Of a stretch of DNA of 64,000 nt, positions 33,201 through 48,200 are shown piece after piece. This stretch comes from Bagarius yarrelli. Taxonomy: Eukaryota; Chordata; Actinopteri; Siluriformes; Sisoridae. How positions within the stretch are numbered: the stretch's first letter is position 1; each line of letters begins with the position of its first letter. Where the stretch lies: the NCBI GenBank assembly GCA_005784505.1, contig VCAZ01000046.1:2732001-2796000 (forward strand), read 5' to 3'. Position numbers and translations under genes: made by a program. A model generated the notes under the pieces. It was not told the origin of the DNA. It ran no database searches and worked only from the letters and a program-made list of their open reading frames with translations.

Positions 33201-36200
33201 AAAAGTATCTGAATTATCTAAAGGAAGTGGTTAAGGTGTTGGTAATCAAGGGACTAAGGACCTGCTAATCAGAATTGTAGGTTCAAGTCCAAGCGCCACC
33301 GATCTGGCACTGCTAGGCTCCTTAACTAGGGCTGTGTATTGGCAAGAGCATCACAATACAATAAATATCCAGATTCAGAGGTCACGATGAAATAGGTCAC
33401 AATTGTATTGCAATAAAATGCATATTGCAAACCATTGCAATAGTACAAAAAAATTAAAAGAGTGAAATAAATATCAAAAAATGTAACAAATACATTGCCA
33501 AAAATGTTATTATTTTTCTGCCATGCATGTGTGGCTGTACTACATAAGTGGAGGAGGAAGTGAGGTTCCCCACACTGAGGTTTCTAATTAAAATGAACAT
33601 AAATATAAGTCAGTTTAAAACAATATTTAAATATGTATTGATACTAGAGGTTAGAATATCGATAACACTATTGTGAACAAAAAATATTGCAATAATTATG
33701 TGTTGATATTTTTACACAGCCCTACCCTTAACCCTTTACTGCTCAGTTGGATAAATGAGCGAAATGTTAGTTATTCTGAATATGGGCTTAAATATAAATA
33801 TAATTACCCGGAGAAATTTCAGTAACAAGTATAGAATAAAAGCATGCTGCTATTTTATAACATTAGTGTTTTAAATTTACAGATAAATGTACAGCATTTG
33901 GCAGACGCCCTTATACTGAGTGACTTACATTTCTTTCTTTTTTTATACAACTGAGCAATTGGGGGTGGAGGGCCGTACTCAGGGGCCCGGCAGCTTGGTG
34001 GAGCTGGGAATCGAACCCACAAACTTTGGGTTGGTAGTTTAACACCTTAACCTTTAGCCACCACCTCCCCACATATCTATCTCACACTGACAGACTGATG
34101 AATAATTGGTATTTTTGGTCTTTATCAAAAAGCTGTGTGTATATGTGTGTGTGAGAGCATGTTTTTTTTTATAGCATGTAAAGTACGGGGGTAAACAAGT
34201 GAGTTGTTTTTTTCTTACTGAGGTTAAAGAAAGGGTGGGCCTGTCAATAGAAGGTCTGGACAAAGATAGTAAGATGTGTGTGTCTGTATGTGCATACATG
34301 TATTTCCTTTTTAGCCTCCTCCCACTCCCCTATTTTTAACCCTTCTTTTTGTTCCCTTCTCTTCCTCCCTCTATCCGCGCCACTATTGTAATAGTTTGTT
34401 TGCTTTCTTGTGCCTGTGGTTGTAACTAGCTGTACATGTGATTCAGTGTGACAGAAAACTATGGCCAGGAGATCACACTAAAACATGTGCTTGCTTTCCC
34501 CATATGTCTAATCCCTTGGCAGCAGAACATTTGGCTATTTTTGTTCTTACTAGGTTTTGTATAGAAGTTTATATAAGCAGATTTTCCTCCTTCCCACTAG
34601 TGGAGCCGTGTTCACTCAAGTGTTGAGGCTGACAGGCAAGCCTCACCAGAGGCAGTCCCATCCTCTTTGTCATCCCTGTCACTTCCATTCTCTCCATGTG
34701 ACGTGTGTTCTGTACATGCTTATATAAGCCCAGCTCTTTGATATTCAGTGTTGGTGAGTCATGGCGTGGTGCAGTGGGCTTTTTCCCTACATTTTTATCC
34801 ATGAAGCATTTTTTGGTTCATATCCGCTCACGTGCCTTGAAATCTTCAGGACTCCCTGACGGAAAGTGGGCGGTTTTTGGCTTACATAAAAAGAGATGGA
34901 AGGGTATTCATTCAAGATTTTCTAGCAAAGTTTGTAACTGCACTTTAAACCGCGCAAACAAAAACCTCTATTTGTGGTTACATCAAATCCATGTTGGCGT
35001 TACCATAACAATGAAAAGCGTGTGAGTTCAAGTTGCTAATCTTAGTTCTGCTCTGTTTTTTTTTTAATTACCTCTGTGGTGATATACCGTAATGTGACAT
35101 TTGAACAGCTCTAATAACCTATTGATCAGTTAACAGTAAGTAACGGTATGTGCAGTATGTGCTCTCCTGATTAAATTGCAGGTTTTTGAATTGTAGGTTT
35201 TGTCCCACCTTTAATGTAATAACATTTAACTAAACAATTTTAAGTACAAAAAATTGGAAAAAAAAATCAATTAACCTGCTGATGAAATGGCAAAATATTC
35301 TACGAAGCACAGCTGCTTTTGTATGTGCTGTTATCACATTTACTTATTAGCACTAAAAAATACACGAGCTCCCCCCTGACTGGGGATTTCCAATCAAAGT
35401 AACAGCAGTCATTAGTCATTCTTCCTTGCTACCCTGGGATGACAAATCTTGTACTGGGGCTTATATTCGGCTGCCTTATTGTAATATTGTGTTTTGCTGT
35501 AATAAATATATTGCAATACAAAAAAAAAAAAAACCAAATGATTCCAAGCACTCTATTTAGAATGAATTCATTATTGTAGAATGATTAGGGTGATTTTGTA
35601 AGGGAGTGCAAAGATTCTGGAGATTCTGATATAGACCTTGAATAATGTAATGTAAAATCACACTGTATAGTCTTCAGTGTATAAATGAAGTACAATTAAT
35701 CTTTTTTAAAGCTTTGTTAAAGTGATTGTTGTTTGTGCCTGAAATGTTTCCATAGTAACAAACCTTGAAACAAGTGCAAGTGAAGAAGTTTCGCTTTATT
35801 ATTAACATTGCAATTAATCACGTGTTCTTTACTGTGATGCACTCAACTATAATCCCAACGTGACATTGCACATCTGGTAATGTGAGTATTGCAGACGCAA
35901 AATATTTTGCAGCCATAGTTTATATGCATTCTGAATCACTTCTAATGCTAGCTAGTGAAAGCAGATCACTCCTGTACACATGGTGTTTATTTAAGATGCC
36001 GGAACCTGTTGGATTATAATAATGATAAATTTAACTAGAGCTATAATATGTAAGAAATAGCTGCTTTCCGTGTAGACCAGACCAGCTGATATTTGACACA
36101 TGGTGGCAGGGTCTGTGTAGGCTTGGCAGCAATAATGACACACTTCGGTTTACTGTTACTGATGACGCCAATGTTTTGAAATTCTGTTTTTGCCAACCCG

Positions 36201-39200
36201 ATCTTGACAGATGCAGTTATTTCAGAGACCGATTCTTTAACCAGTCTATCGCTTAATTCTTAGCCTCGGTTGCTGTCTACTTTAAAGTTCCTGTATATTT
36301 TCAACCCAAAGTTCACACAGGTTTCCACCCACTTTCCAAACACACACCTGTAGGTGGAAAGACAATAGTAAATTGTAAAGTGTGTGTGTGTGAGACCCTG
36401 CAATGAACTGGCACCACCTTCTCGTTAGATTCTGATGCCTCCAAGACCCAGACACAAACCCTGACAGGGATAAATATAGAAACTGTATAAATCTCTGTTG
36501 ACTGAACATCATGCATACATATGCCACTGATGAAAGCTAATGAAATCTTTTTTTGGCTCTTAAAAGTAAAGAGTTGTAATTTGTTGCTTTGCGTGTTAGT
36601 TTAATGCCTGCTTGGCCAGGTAATTTAAAGGTCTGGCTACACAAGCCTGTAATAATAACTGCACTGATTTAGTTTGAGACATAAACACAACACGGACAAC
36701 TTGGAACTTAATGCAAAGCATGTTTATTTAGAGATTTGATTGGCAAGTTCAGAAGCAGTCCAGGGGGTTGATCTTGACTCACAGCAACACCCCACTTTGT
36801 TTACTCTCCTTTTTTTTTTAAACAGAGCTGATCTAAGGCAATGTGATCAGGTGTGGAAAAGGCAGTCTGTGTGATTCACTGCTAGATGTTGATATGTCTC
36901 GGATGAAGGGCTGTGAAGTGCTGCTCTGACGCGCGTAATCATAGCCATCATTGTTTATAAATGCCGCTACCAGTTTCTGATGTGGTTACGACATTCTGAC
37001 CGTACATACAGACATTATAAAAACAAGTATTAATCTGGACCCTAAAAATTGTTTTTTTGTTATTTTTTTGATACTTTTTGTTATTTTTAATATATGGTTA
37101 TTATGTATTGGCAGGTACAAAAAAATCAGTGTGATTGCATACCTTCAGCTTTAATTATTTTAACCATGTAGGAATTACTTCCAGTTAATATGTAGTCCTA
37201 AATGTGACTAGACAAATTAACATTATATTAAATGTCGCAATTATTCTTAACAAAGTGACTGCAACTACTTCACATTTAAGGACTGTCTTAAATATTCATT
37301 TACATTTACAGCATTTGGCAGACGGCCTTATCTGAGCAATTTGGGCCCAGAAATGGTAACTCAGGTTGCCTTTTTTCAGATGTTCCGGCAGGTTTTCACC
37401 ACAGCTGCGTTTTGTGGTTGGTTCTTCCTTTAGTTTTGTTTTCAGTAAGTAAAAGCAAGCGCTGTTGGATTAAGATGACTGCCTGATTTAAGAACAGTTT
37501 ATTTCTTTGTTTTCCGAAGCTCTTTAGGTGCTATATTTGTTATATGTTTTGTATTATTGTCCATCTGTACTGTAAGGTGCCTTTTTATTACACTTACAGC
37601 ATTCGACTGAATCTGAACAGAAAATACAGCAGCTTTATAAATTTCACAATTCATCCCGCTACTTCAATCAGCACATCAGCTATCCAATTTCATTAGCAGT
37701 ATACATGTCTACACCATGCTATTCTTGCCTTCTCTATACTCTTCCCATTATCAGTCCAGAACTGGTTGGGCTCTACCAGTGGTTTTTATTGTGATTGAAA
37801 CAATGGTTTTTATTGTGTTTGTATTCATCAAGGCATCTTTGGATTGCAGACTTTACGAAACCCCTACATCCTTGTTGTTTTAACTGGACTAAATAGTGTA
37901 AAGGGCTTTTCCTTCAATAGGGGATGAATTCTGCTGTGGTTTAGTTGTGGGATCCATTAAGCCTTTTGGTGTTGCTAAGCACGCCTCTTATAAGTACTCT
38001 TGTTTTTTGTAGGAATACATCAAATATTTGTAATATTCAAAATATTTTTTTCAGTATTGAGTTGTCACGAACAGCTATGAACTCCAGACATTTTATCCTA
38101 TAAATTTGTTATGAAATAATAAGGAACCAGGCTAAACCACCTCAATAAATTGCGTATCAGTCAATTTTTAGCTTATGTTTAACTGTATGAAAATCGAGGA
38201 ACTGCATAAAACATGAATTTTATACCGAAGCCATTAATTAAATATTATCATTAAACCACTTAAATCCTTAAATGTAATTCTAAGTCCACACTTTAATAAC
38301 ATCTTGATTGCTTCAATTTAAATCCATTGTGAAGGGATCATTACAAAAACTGCGCAAATACTTCCAGACTCGACTGTAGAAATAGTAGTATTTTCTTTGT
38401 TTAGTCAGTTTTATGTTTATATTTGCCATTATGGAGCTGTTGAAATTGAATAACCCTTTAATACACTCCTCCTGCACGAATAAATAAGAACAATTTGTTT
38501 GTATAATTGATTTTTGTTATGTTATTATTGAACAGAAAGTGCTCTTTAGACATGCTACATTTCCCTAACATTTAACAGCTTGGTTGGTTTTGTCAGTAAA
38601 GTGTTAATATGCAGTAAAATACACATACATAAAATATAGAGATTCTGCTACATTCTGAAAGATGAGGCATAAAAATCAGAGTAATCGTTTATACGAGTGT
38701 CATCTTCGATTTTACACATGCAGGTCTGCCAAGCACACGTTAGTCCAATCAATATTTCACACATACACACACGTACGTTGAGCTAGTCCAAAACGCCAGT
38801 GTGAGGCTTTAAACAATGTCTTAAATGCTGTTCTAAATTTTCATTTTTCACATCTTGCAAAAGTTGTATATTTCCTATTATCTGATGTCTATTTCAAAAA
38901 AACATGTTAAAACTAACTACAGCTCAACATATTCTATGTGTGCTCATTACAGGATTTTTGCAAAACATATGATTCTTAGAAAGTGCTGATGAAAAAAAAA
39001 ATCTGGTTACAGTAGGTGCCAGATCATCCTCACTGTCGCTTTTTTTACTTTTTATCTTTTTTTTCCCCTGAAACTCTGCTTAAGAGCTATATATATAGTA
39101 GGGATGTGTAAAAATTGGACATAGTTAACTATCACAGTAATATTTTTTCATGATAACGTATCAGTATTCTATCCTCAAGTATTGATAGCTATTTAAATGA

Positions 39201-42200
39201 TGTTTTAAACTTATTTATGTTTATGTTAATCTTTAATTATAAAGCGACTTTATCCCACGCTCTTGTAATTGTCGCTTACATATATACGGCCATTGTCCAT
39301 GAAGCAAGCATGGCAGAAAAATAAATCGTCTACGGATTTGTATTTGTTGCATTTTTAGCTCTATCAGTAAAGCAACAGGATTTTTTAAATAAGGTATAAC
39401 AGCATTTTTTTTGCTATGGCATATTTATGTAATACATATTTAATATGTTGAAAACAAGAATATTACCAAAATATATGGTTTAGGTTTTAATTATTTATTG
39501 ATTGAAATGTTCACAATTTTAGCCCAAAACAACGACGTAATGCATTTGAGTATAGTACAGTATTTTAGAGTGTGACTCTTAAGGACGGAGTCTGATGTCA
39601 CACAGCTCTCCAAATTACAAGTCATATATCTGCAGCTAACCTTCTGTACTGACATGCTATTGCGCTACTATCATATCATATATTATCACTTTATTACATT
39701 TTACCTCAGGAGTGAAAAGTCAACGTTAATTTTATCTCTGCAGTTACTTTATAACGTTTGTGATAATCAGTCTACATTTTCCTCTATAAACCAGCAAGAT
39801 GTATATTCAGGGTTGGGTTGTCTAACTGAGATTCTCTTTCTTGTAAAATCTTGAAAACAGTTGAATTGATGTTTATAGGATGGGGCAGTGGTAGTGCAGT
39901 GGTTAAACTGTTGGACTACCACCTTGAGGACCCGGGTTCGATTCCCAGCCCCACCAAGCCACCACCGCTGGGCCCCCGAGCAAGGCCCTCAACCCCCAAT
40001 TGCTCAGTTGTATAACAAGGAATATTGTAAGTCGCTCTGGATAAGGGCGTCTGCCAAATACTGCAAATGCAAATGTAAATGTAGAAAATAAATTTGAGAT
40101 TTTGAAATTTATTCAAGCAACGTCTAAGTCAATAATTTGAAAATGTCTGAATGTATAAGTTTTTTTTGTTTATTATTTAAAGTGTTTTAGGGGTTATTTT
40201 GGTGTAAAAGTTAGTAACAAGATGACTATAAGACCACTTGTTAAAAGTGGAGGCATCCCTATAGGTGCCGCTGGAATTTACTTCCATATCAAGCAGTAGC
40301 TCTAGTTTTGTTGTTTTTGGAGTCACGCTCGACAAAGACAGAATCCTCCACAAAGTGGGGGTATCAAGCCCAGCATACTTGTGTTTATCAGCATGGAGCA
40401 GACAGGAGTCAGATCTCAGGGAAAGTGGGCTGTTCCATTATTACTCCTCCAGTCAATCATCTATTTTTCTTTCCAGTTTAATTAGCTTTGCACTCAGAAG
40501 CAGATTCAATTAGTAAAATATACCAGGGAGCCCGGATTGCACATCCAAAAACCTTAAGATGCATTCCAGATTCAGCAGATGCACATTGTTAGCATTAGCA
40601 AAGTAGGTAATTATATAGGAATACAAACATCCTGTTTCAGATTTATTAAGTTTTGCTGTTTTCACTTTATTTTGTTGCATGACTGATGCATGAATTTTGT
40701 GTTGAATGTCCAAATATTTTGGCCATGCAGTTATGTCCATGATTTAAATAACGTACCCTGATCATGCTGACACCAATCATTTAGACTTCTTTTTTTTAGT
40801 CATCTAACAAAAACGTAATTTGAGGTGTAATTTAAACTTCTATTAAAATCAATTATTTTAAACCTGTTATGTTTAATTGCAATTTTATTTACAAAAATGT
40901 TGTGGTCTGGTCTTGTAGGTCCGGTAACATGTTATCATCTTGTCTTGGGGCAAGAGCTTATTTTAGTCATCGTGCTGTCATAGCACAGGTCTATCACACA
41001 CTCGCACACACCCTTGTCATTACCCAAACACAGAGCCATGGTGTAAAAGCCTTGAATGTCATGAGTACACCACTGTCTACCTCTCGTTTGAACACATGCA
41101 GGGTGAAACAGACGATGCGACAGAGAGCACCACAGGCTGTGCTGTACAGAGCAGCCAAACACTTAACCGGCATTAACATCTGTTGTGTGCACAAACAAAG
41201 GTGTGATCAGTAGTGTTGCTTGTCTTGTGTGTATTTGTGTGTAGCTTCTAAAAGGAAATGTAAGACAGGGAAAGTTCCTTTTTACCACTTCTGTTCTTTC
41301 TCCCTCTCCCTCTCTCTCTCTCTCTGTCACTTTCTCTCTGGGTCACCACAGCTTAAAAATTGCAAAAGTATAATGATGCTCTATCATCTGGTAATTCTGT
41401 TAGAGTTGTGCAGTTATTTAAAAATAATGTAAGCCCTCTTTTCCACACCACTTTTGCTGGTTAAGATGTCCTCTTAGCCTTTTCAAATAAACCAACCATC
41501 AGATTCATGGATGTAATATGGGCCCTGACATAAGAGCCCTACTTTTTTCTTTCTTTTTTGTAGACAATACCCCTTTCTTCTTTCATATTGTCTACAATAA
41601 CTGGTGTTTAATTTGTGGTTAGCAAACCATGGGCCACTTTGAAAGTCTTTTAGAAAAAGTGGAAACAAATTTAACCATATAAGCAGAACTCTCACTTTCA
41701 TAATATATGCAAAAAATAAAAGTGACTTTTATATATCTATTGCCCCATCCTGTCGTTTTTTTCTTCTATCTCAGCGGAGAGATAAGGAAAATTCAATCCT
41801 TTCCGATTATCTTATGTTAAACAGAACCATATGTTCTCTCAAATCATTTCCATACAAAATTAAAAAATTCCGTTTTTCACATGATCAGGTTTTTATTTAC
41901 TAAAGTAAGCTACAGTACACACACTTTTAGCTTATCGCATGCTATTTTATTTAATTATGTTTGATGCAAAATCTAAAGGTCGTTTTTGTTTGTTTAAATT
42001 ATATATTTTTTAATATTTTAGTAGCTGTCAGTAGGTTTGTCAGCTATATTTTCAGATGCTGCTGCCTACATATAAGTTTTTTTCCTTTCTTTCTTTCTTT
42101 CCTTCTGTTTTTCTTTCTTTTTTTCTTTCCCCTCATATCTTTTGATGTTTTCTCTTTTTTTAAATCACCTACCATGTAGACCAAAACTCTTACAACACAA

Positions 42201-45200
42201 TACACGGAAAAGGCTGAGTATGCATTAAACCCTGCGCAGTTTCCTTCCACCTTTAGGATGCTGGCAGTCACAGTGTTACTTAATGATGAGCTAACGAGGA
42301 AGTTTGCTTTGATATTAAACCCTCCTGTCCAGAAAGACAGAATATAAAGCAGGTTTCTCTTATCTTATCTTGTGTTATATTGTTTTTACTCTGGTCTGTT
42401 TGCTGTACTGGTATAAAAGCCTGCAGCCCTTGCATACGTCTCATACCTTATCGTCTACTTCAGCTGTGCATGCTGTCATGCTAATGTAAAAGTATGAACT
42501 GACGCAGTAATCGGTCTAGGAGTGTTTACACACTTCTGCTTGCTGTGTGTGTTTGATTAAAGGGCTTAACGTGCAGTTAGTTAACTGGCTCTTTGTTAGG
42601 TGTTTTATTGAACTACTCATGAAAACCAAAGGTTTTTTTTGCAACCATAAGCATTTAATTGTAAAATAAATTGCAACAGACCATGTCGGTTAATATTTTA
42701 TTTACAAAATGTAAAATATATATTATCTATTTTTTAGAGCTATACAGCTTTATAATTATAAAGGTTTTACTGACTAAACACATTAGGCTTGCTATAACAT
42801 CAAGTTCACTTAGGTTATCTAGGTTGATTGTTTGATGAACCCTATTTAATTCAAAAACTCTCTTAAAACTAGTAACTGAAAACTAATAAAATATTTTGGA
42901 AAATACTCTTTATTGATACCTTTTTTGGTTAGATTTTTTTTATATTTCTGCAAAAATATGACACTAAAACATGAAGAAAACAAAGTGGGCACAATGATAC
43001 TTGTTATAAAATGTTAATATTTTGAATTGCTGTTAAAGGAGTTCATGAAAGCAGTTCATGAAAGAGGGAAAAAAAGCTTAATTAAAAAATCCTCCCATCC
43101 TCTGTACACGACTTATCAACAGTTACCAGAAGGTTTACCAGAAGGGGTCACACCAGATACTAAAAGCAAAGGGTTACATCTGTAATAGTGGCGTATTTTT
43201 CTCAATAATAAATGATAGTAATATTTTCTCTCGTTCGTGTGAAAATCTGAAGAATATTAAACATCATAGGTTTACAGGAATTTTAAACAACCAATTAGTT
43301 TGCACATTTCTAAGCACCACTAGGTTTTTAAACATCAGTTAGATGTTTTAATTCGGGTTCCGTTTTGTCAGCTCTTGTGTTTATTATTTTTAATCTTTTG
43401 ACATCCCTAATTTGCAATCATTAATAGTGGAAAGCATGATGTTTGCTCACCTGCATTAAAGAGGCTTTTTGTACTTTTATGCTGATAAAGCACAGCCTCA
43501 CCATCCTTGATGTGCTGGAGATGGCCGACCTGCCAGCTCCTAATGCTGTTGCCGTTTTGATAAACCATCATCAGTGAGCCAGAAATTAAAAAAAAAGGGC
43601 AAAAAGCCTGATTTCTGCTGAACTCCATTCTATTAATACAATCTATAATGGCATTGAATCATAGTCACGTCATAAATATATTATTATTTAATTGTCTGAT
43701 CTGTGGATTTTATATACATTTATAAATAATTCATATTATCCTCATTTATATGATTTTACTGTAAATAATTCTTATCAATATTTGACAACAAAAGCAAAAT
43801 AATCAGCATTTCGAAGCGTGATTGCACATTTGATTTCTTTGTAACACAGATGTGTGTTTCTGAGGTGCAAAATGTGACTTATTGCCGAAGCAGTATGTGC
43901 TGTCATTGTGTTTGAATTTACCATTCAGTTGACTATGGGTAATTGCAGCTCCTGCAATCCAGCTGGATAATACCAACCAATACAAATACATATGCAATGT
44001 TCCACAGCAAAATTTTCAGTGTTGTCTGGAGTTGAGTTTACAGTGTGAAATTATCCGAGTTAAAAGTGTTGGTTTTAGTCTTGATTTAAATGTGCATCAA
44101 CACTTGCAGTGTAGCTTGGTGACCAGAGTCAGTGTAATTATAGTGAGTTGACATAATTGACACTGATAATGAGTTGATCCGATTTCCGGTCCTTGAACAT
44201 ACTTCCTTTTTTTTCCTGTTTCACATGTTTGCTAAGCTTCAACAGTCTGGATTTTCAACTTCTTGTCTATTTGAAGAAATTTGAAGTGAATAGCAGGCTT
44301 GTACAGATGAAATTGGTGCACTATATCTGTCTGTTGAACTCTTTTCCCAGTGCTCGATTGCACCTCTTAATGATTGTCGCTGTCTGTAGTCCACATTAGT
44401 GCTGCTCCAGCGGATAATTTCACATTCTCCCTGCCATAAACAACACGGGGGAGGAGAAAGTATATTTGAAAGATTATATTTGGACATAAATACCATGTAA
44501 AAAAAAAAGAAAAAAAAAAAGCAGATGCTAAATTTTCTACTGTAGAAATATGCTACAGTATTAGCAGAAATTTAATCTTGAGTTCCAAATCAAGCACAAA
44601 GTCTTTTTTCTGTGTAGTCTGTTATGGATTATTTTGTCTTTTTTATACTATGTGGGCGGCAATCTTTATACTAGAATCATACCAGAAATATTAACTTCAC
44701 TATATCACAAACCTCCTTAGTTTGTGCCATTATTATTATCATCATCAGCAGCAGCAGCATCAGTCTTTAATCCTCACTTTTAATTTGGCCTATTTTTTTC
44801 ATTATCTTTATTATCTTTATTTGGCATACATTTTGTGAATATATTTTTTAAAATGTTCAACAAATCAAGCATACACTTTGTGCTCTTTAGGAGATTCATA
44901 CAAAAAAGGGTTTAAATGAAATATTTATTTGATTTATTTTTATAGGATATCAATTTTTTGGACGTTTTCATCCCGAACATAGCATAAGGGCAGTGTTTCG
45001 AACAGTGGATGCTGGTTAAAGTTCAGGTTGTTTTTTTTTCTCAATTAAAATCAAGCTCTGTTTGTAAAAAGGCATTGAAAATATATTCATAAATATTACA
45101 TACGTCAGGGAGCATTGTGGATTACGGCCACCCACTAGGATGTTTTACTGTTGTGTAACAAATTGTCACACACCCTGTCTTCTTTTTTTTCAGCTTAACA

Positions 45201-48200
45201 AGCAGCAGCTACAGGCAGTGAAGGAGAGATTTCAGGCCTTCCTAAAAGGAGAGACACAGATTGTAGCTGATGAAGCTTTCTGCAATGCCGTGCGCAGTTA
45301 CTATGAGGCAAGACCTTTATTTTCTATTATTTATTACCCTGCTTCAAGTAGAGAAACACCATTTAATAGCGTCACATGCTAGCCCTTACTGTGATGATTG
45401 ATTTCCCTAAATGTATTTGTAATGTGTGGTGTGTTATCTCTCTAATTTGATATTCCTTTAATCAGTTTGTGGTTAGAGTATTATAAAGTGAATGTTTGTA
45501 AAGTAATGTATTTTTTGTGCTGGCCATTTTAACAATTTAACATTCCATTCCTGTGGGCTGTTATATGCTTTAATTAGACATAAAGCACATACATGCCAAG
45601 CAGAGGATAGAAGCAGAAACAAGGAGAAATAACATTAAGCTCCTTTCTGATGTTGCCCTTAATTACGACAGTTGAAAGTGAAGATTACACTGTTTTTAAA
45701 AGGCAAATCATTCAAGTGAATTTCTGCATCAATTTAAATTTAAGTGCATTATTATACACACAAAGATACTGTACAGTATATCAGTGCGAGCACCCTAACC
45801 CTAGACTTAACCCCCCAGTGTAAATCAGTACATGAACAGGTTGTGGTGGAGATTTGGTTACATTGCATACAGGACTTTTTCACAGAGACAGACCCTGTTT
45901 TAATTGCAGTAATAGACATCTTGCAATTACATCTTGTGTGTTTTCTTTTCTTTCTATGTCCCTAAAGTGTTTGTTAAACACTGTTGGAAGGATTCACAGA
46001 GTAAGAATTTATTTGTATGTTTCTACAGATGTTTCGTGACATAACACATGACAACATTCTCTTAAATCCTGAACAATTTGGTGCACACTTTGTGGTGACA
46101 TAGTGTAAGTAAGAGAGAAGAAGCGAATCTGAAGAATATTCTCATTCTCTGTTTTGAGTTACTGTGTATGAGGAGGCTGGTTGTGTTGAGACTGGTAGGG
46201 TTCGTTGCGGTCAGTGCAGTGTAGACGGTGACATTTGGTAGAACCTGAAGGTTAAACGTGCTGTATTGATATGGCTGCCTCTGGAATTCCCCTGAAACGA
46301 ATCATTTGTGTGGTTGCATGGCTTAAACTACTGTTTAGCAAAATGGGACATAAAAAGGGTGAACACTTTTTAATATTTAGAATTCTTCTGAATCTAAAAT
46401 AAAATAAAAACTTCCAAACAAGTTTTAAAACATTTGTATTGTTAAAGCTAAAGATTAGTGGACACCTGACCGACACGCCTCTATTTTAAGTTTTATTGTG
46501 AACCTTTTTACTCTACACTTTTGACCTGGAACAAAAGATTCGTTAGCTTGGTTTTAACATGGCTTTAGACATGCTTCTCAGATAAAGAGAAATAAAATGA
46601 CTAAATCGAGTAAATCAAGGGGGTCTTGATATTAGACTTTGAATTACATGGTTTCAGACCACAAATCTGTGATTTAAACTTTTTATAAATTGGTTATAAG
46701 GCCAAGACAATACCTGTTTTTTAAACATCTTCGTTTTATGAGCTAATACCTGATAGAAGTGGCTTAACTACATGACAGAATCTAAATCAGTCAGATAAAA
46801 GTGCCTGTGACGTTGCCTTGCCGAGGATGTTACACAGTCCAATTTTTTGCCTGTTTCCAGGTTAGTATGTACTCAGCTTGTGTCTTGTATTTGTTTCCAG
46901 AAGATTCAGACTTCAGCTGCACAAACACAAGGCTTACATTATGGCTAATAATTATTCGTATGGCCAAAAATCTAGGCCAATAATCTAAAGGCTTAAAACT
47001 GCATATTAGTGCAAATTATTTTAACAGTGAACAAAACCCAATCAACCACACCAGCTGCACACTAGTCAAGTATAGTAAATCAATGTCACCATTGGCTGAC
47101 ACTTGAGTGTAGAATCAATTTTAAAATGGCAATGTTTGTTTTTATCTCCTCACAATCTGGCCCTGCAGTGCCTAAGTGATCTATTACAGCCTTTCACTGA
47201 TTTGCTGCAAGTAGATGTAAAAATGTAAATGTCTTTGTCAGTCACACACACACACACACACACACTCTACAGGGTCTTAGAAAGTTGGGGTCAGAGCGCA
47301 AGGTTAGCTATGATACAGCACCCTTGGAGCTTAAAGGGTAAAGGGTCTTGCTTTACCTGCGGGTTACTTGCTTTACCTGTGGTTGACTGGCGGGGGTAGG
47401 GCTTGACCAGGTCTTCCTGGTCTTCCAGTCAGCAACTTAGCGCCTTAACCACCACTGCCGTTAAACCAGACAGAGGTAATTGTGCTTTGTCTTCTGTTGG
47501 CCCTAAATTTTGGAATATTCTTGCGTTTTACATTAAAACTGCCCCGGCTGTTTTTAAGTCCTCCCCTAAGACCTTTTTTATTTTCTTTGGTGTTTAACAT
47601 CTCTTGACCTATTGTCCTATTGCTCTTTTCTTGCTGTAGAAACTTCATCCATGTTTGTAACTTATTTCTAAAGTATTTTGTAACTGTATTTAATAAAGGT
47701 TGTGAAGCACTTTGGTGAACTCTGTTTCTAAATGGTGGTGTATAAATAAAAATATATTGTAATATGTGTATAGACCACATATGAACAACAGTAACGCTGT
47801 GCAAACAAAAAGAAAAATTTAGTCTAATCAGTATTTGATGTGACTATTAATAGCTGTCAACATGGCATTAATTGTATTTGCAAAAACTCAAGAAAGTCAT
47901 TAAGTAAGTAACTCCACGTGTGTTATTTCAAACATCTTATAAGACAACTTCATTTGCTTCTGTCTCTCTGTCTCGTATAATCCCACACTGATTTAATAAT
48001 ATTAACATCAGGGATCCATGGGGACCACACCATCTTTTTCATGACTCCCCCTTCTTGCTGATAACAGTTATTTCTGCTGTATGTTTGGGGTTGTTGTTAT
48101 GACAGAGTATTAATTTAGGATGAACTCCATCTTGAAGGTATAGCATGATAGATAGGGCAGAATCTGCCTGTTTCTTTCTGCACTAAGAAGACCATTAATT

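Noticed and set aside
39877..39960. Possible tRNA gene
   Set aside because: The cloverleaf-like head with box A and box B continues into a SINE body and tail, so it is a retroposon, not a tRNA gene.
27530..45193. Nested genes in CADPS2 intron (RNF133/RNF148-like or taste receptor as in mammals)
   Set aside because: No intronless RING-finger or seven-transmembrane frame is present in this part of the introns.
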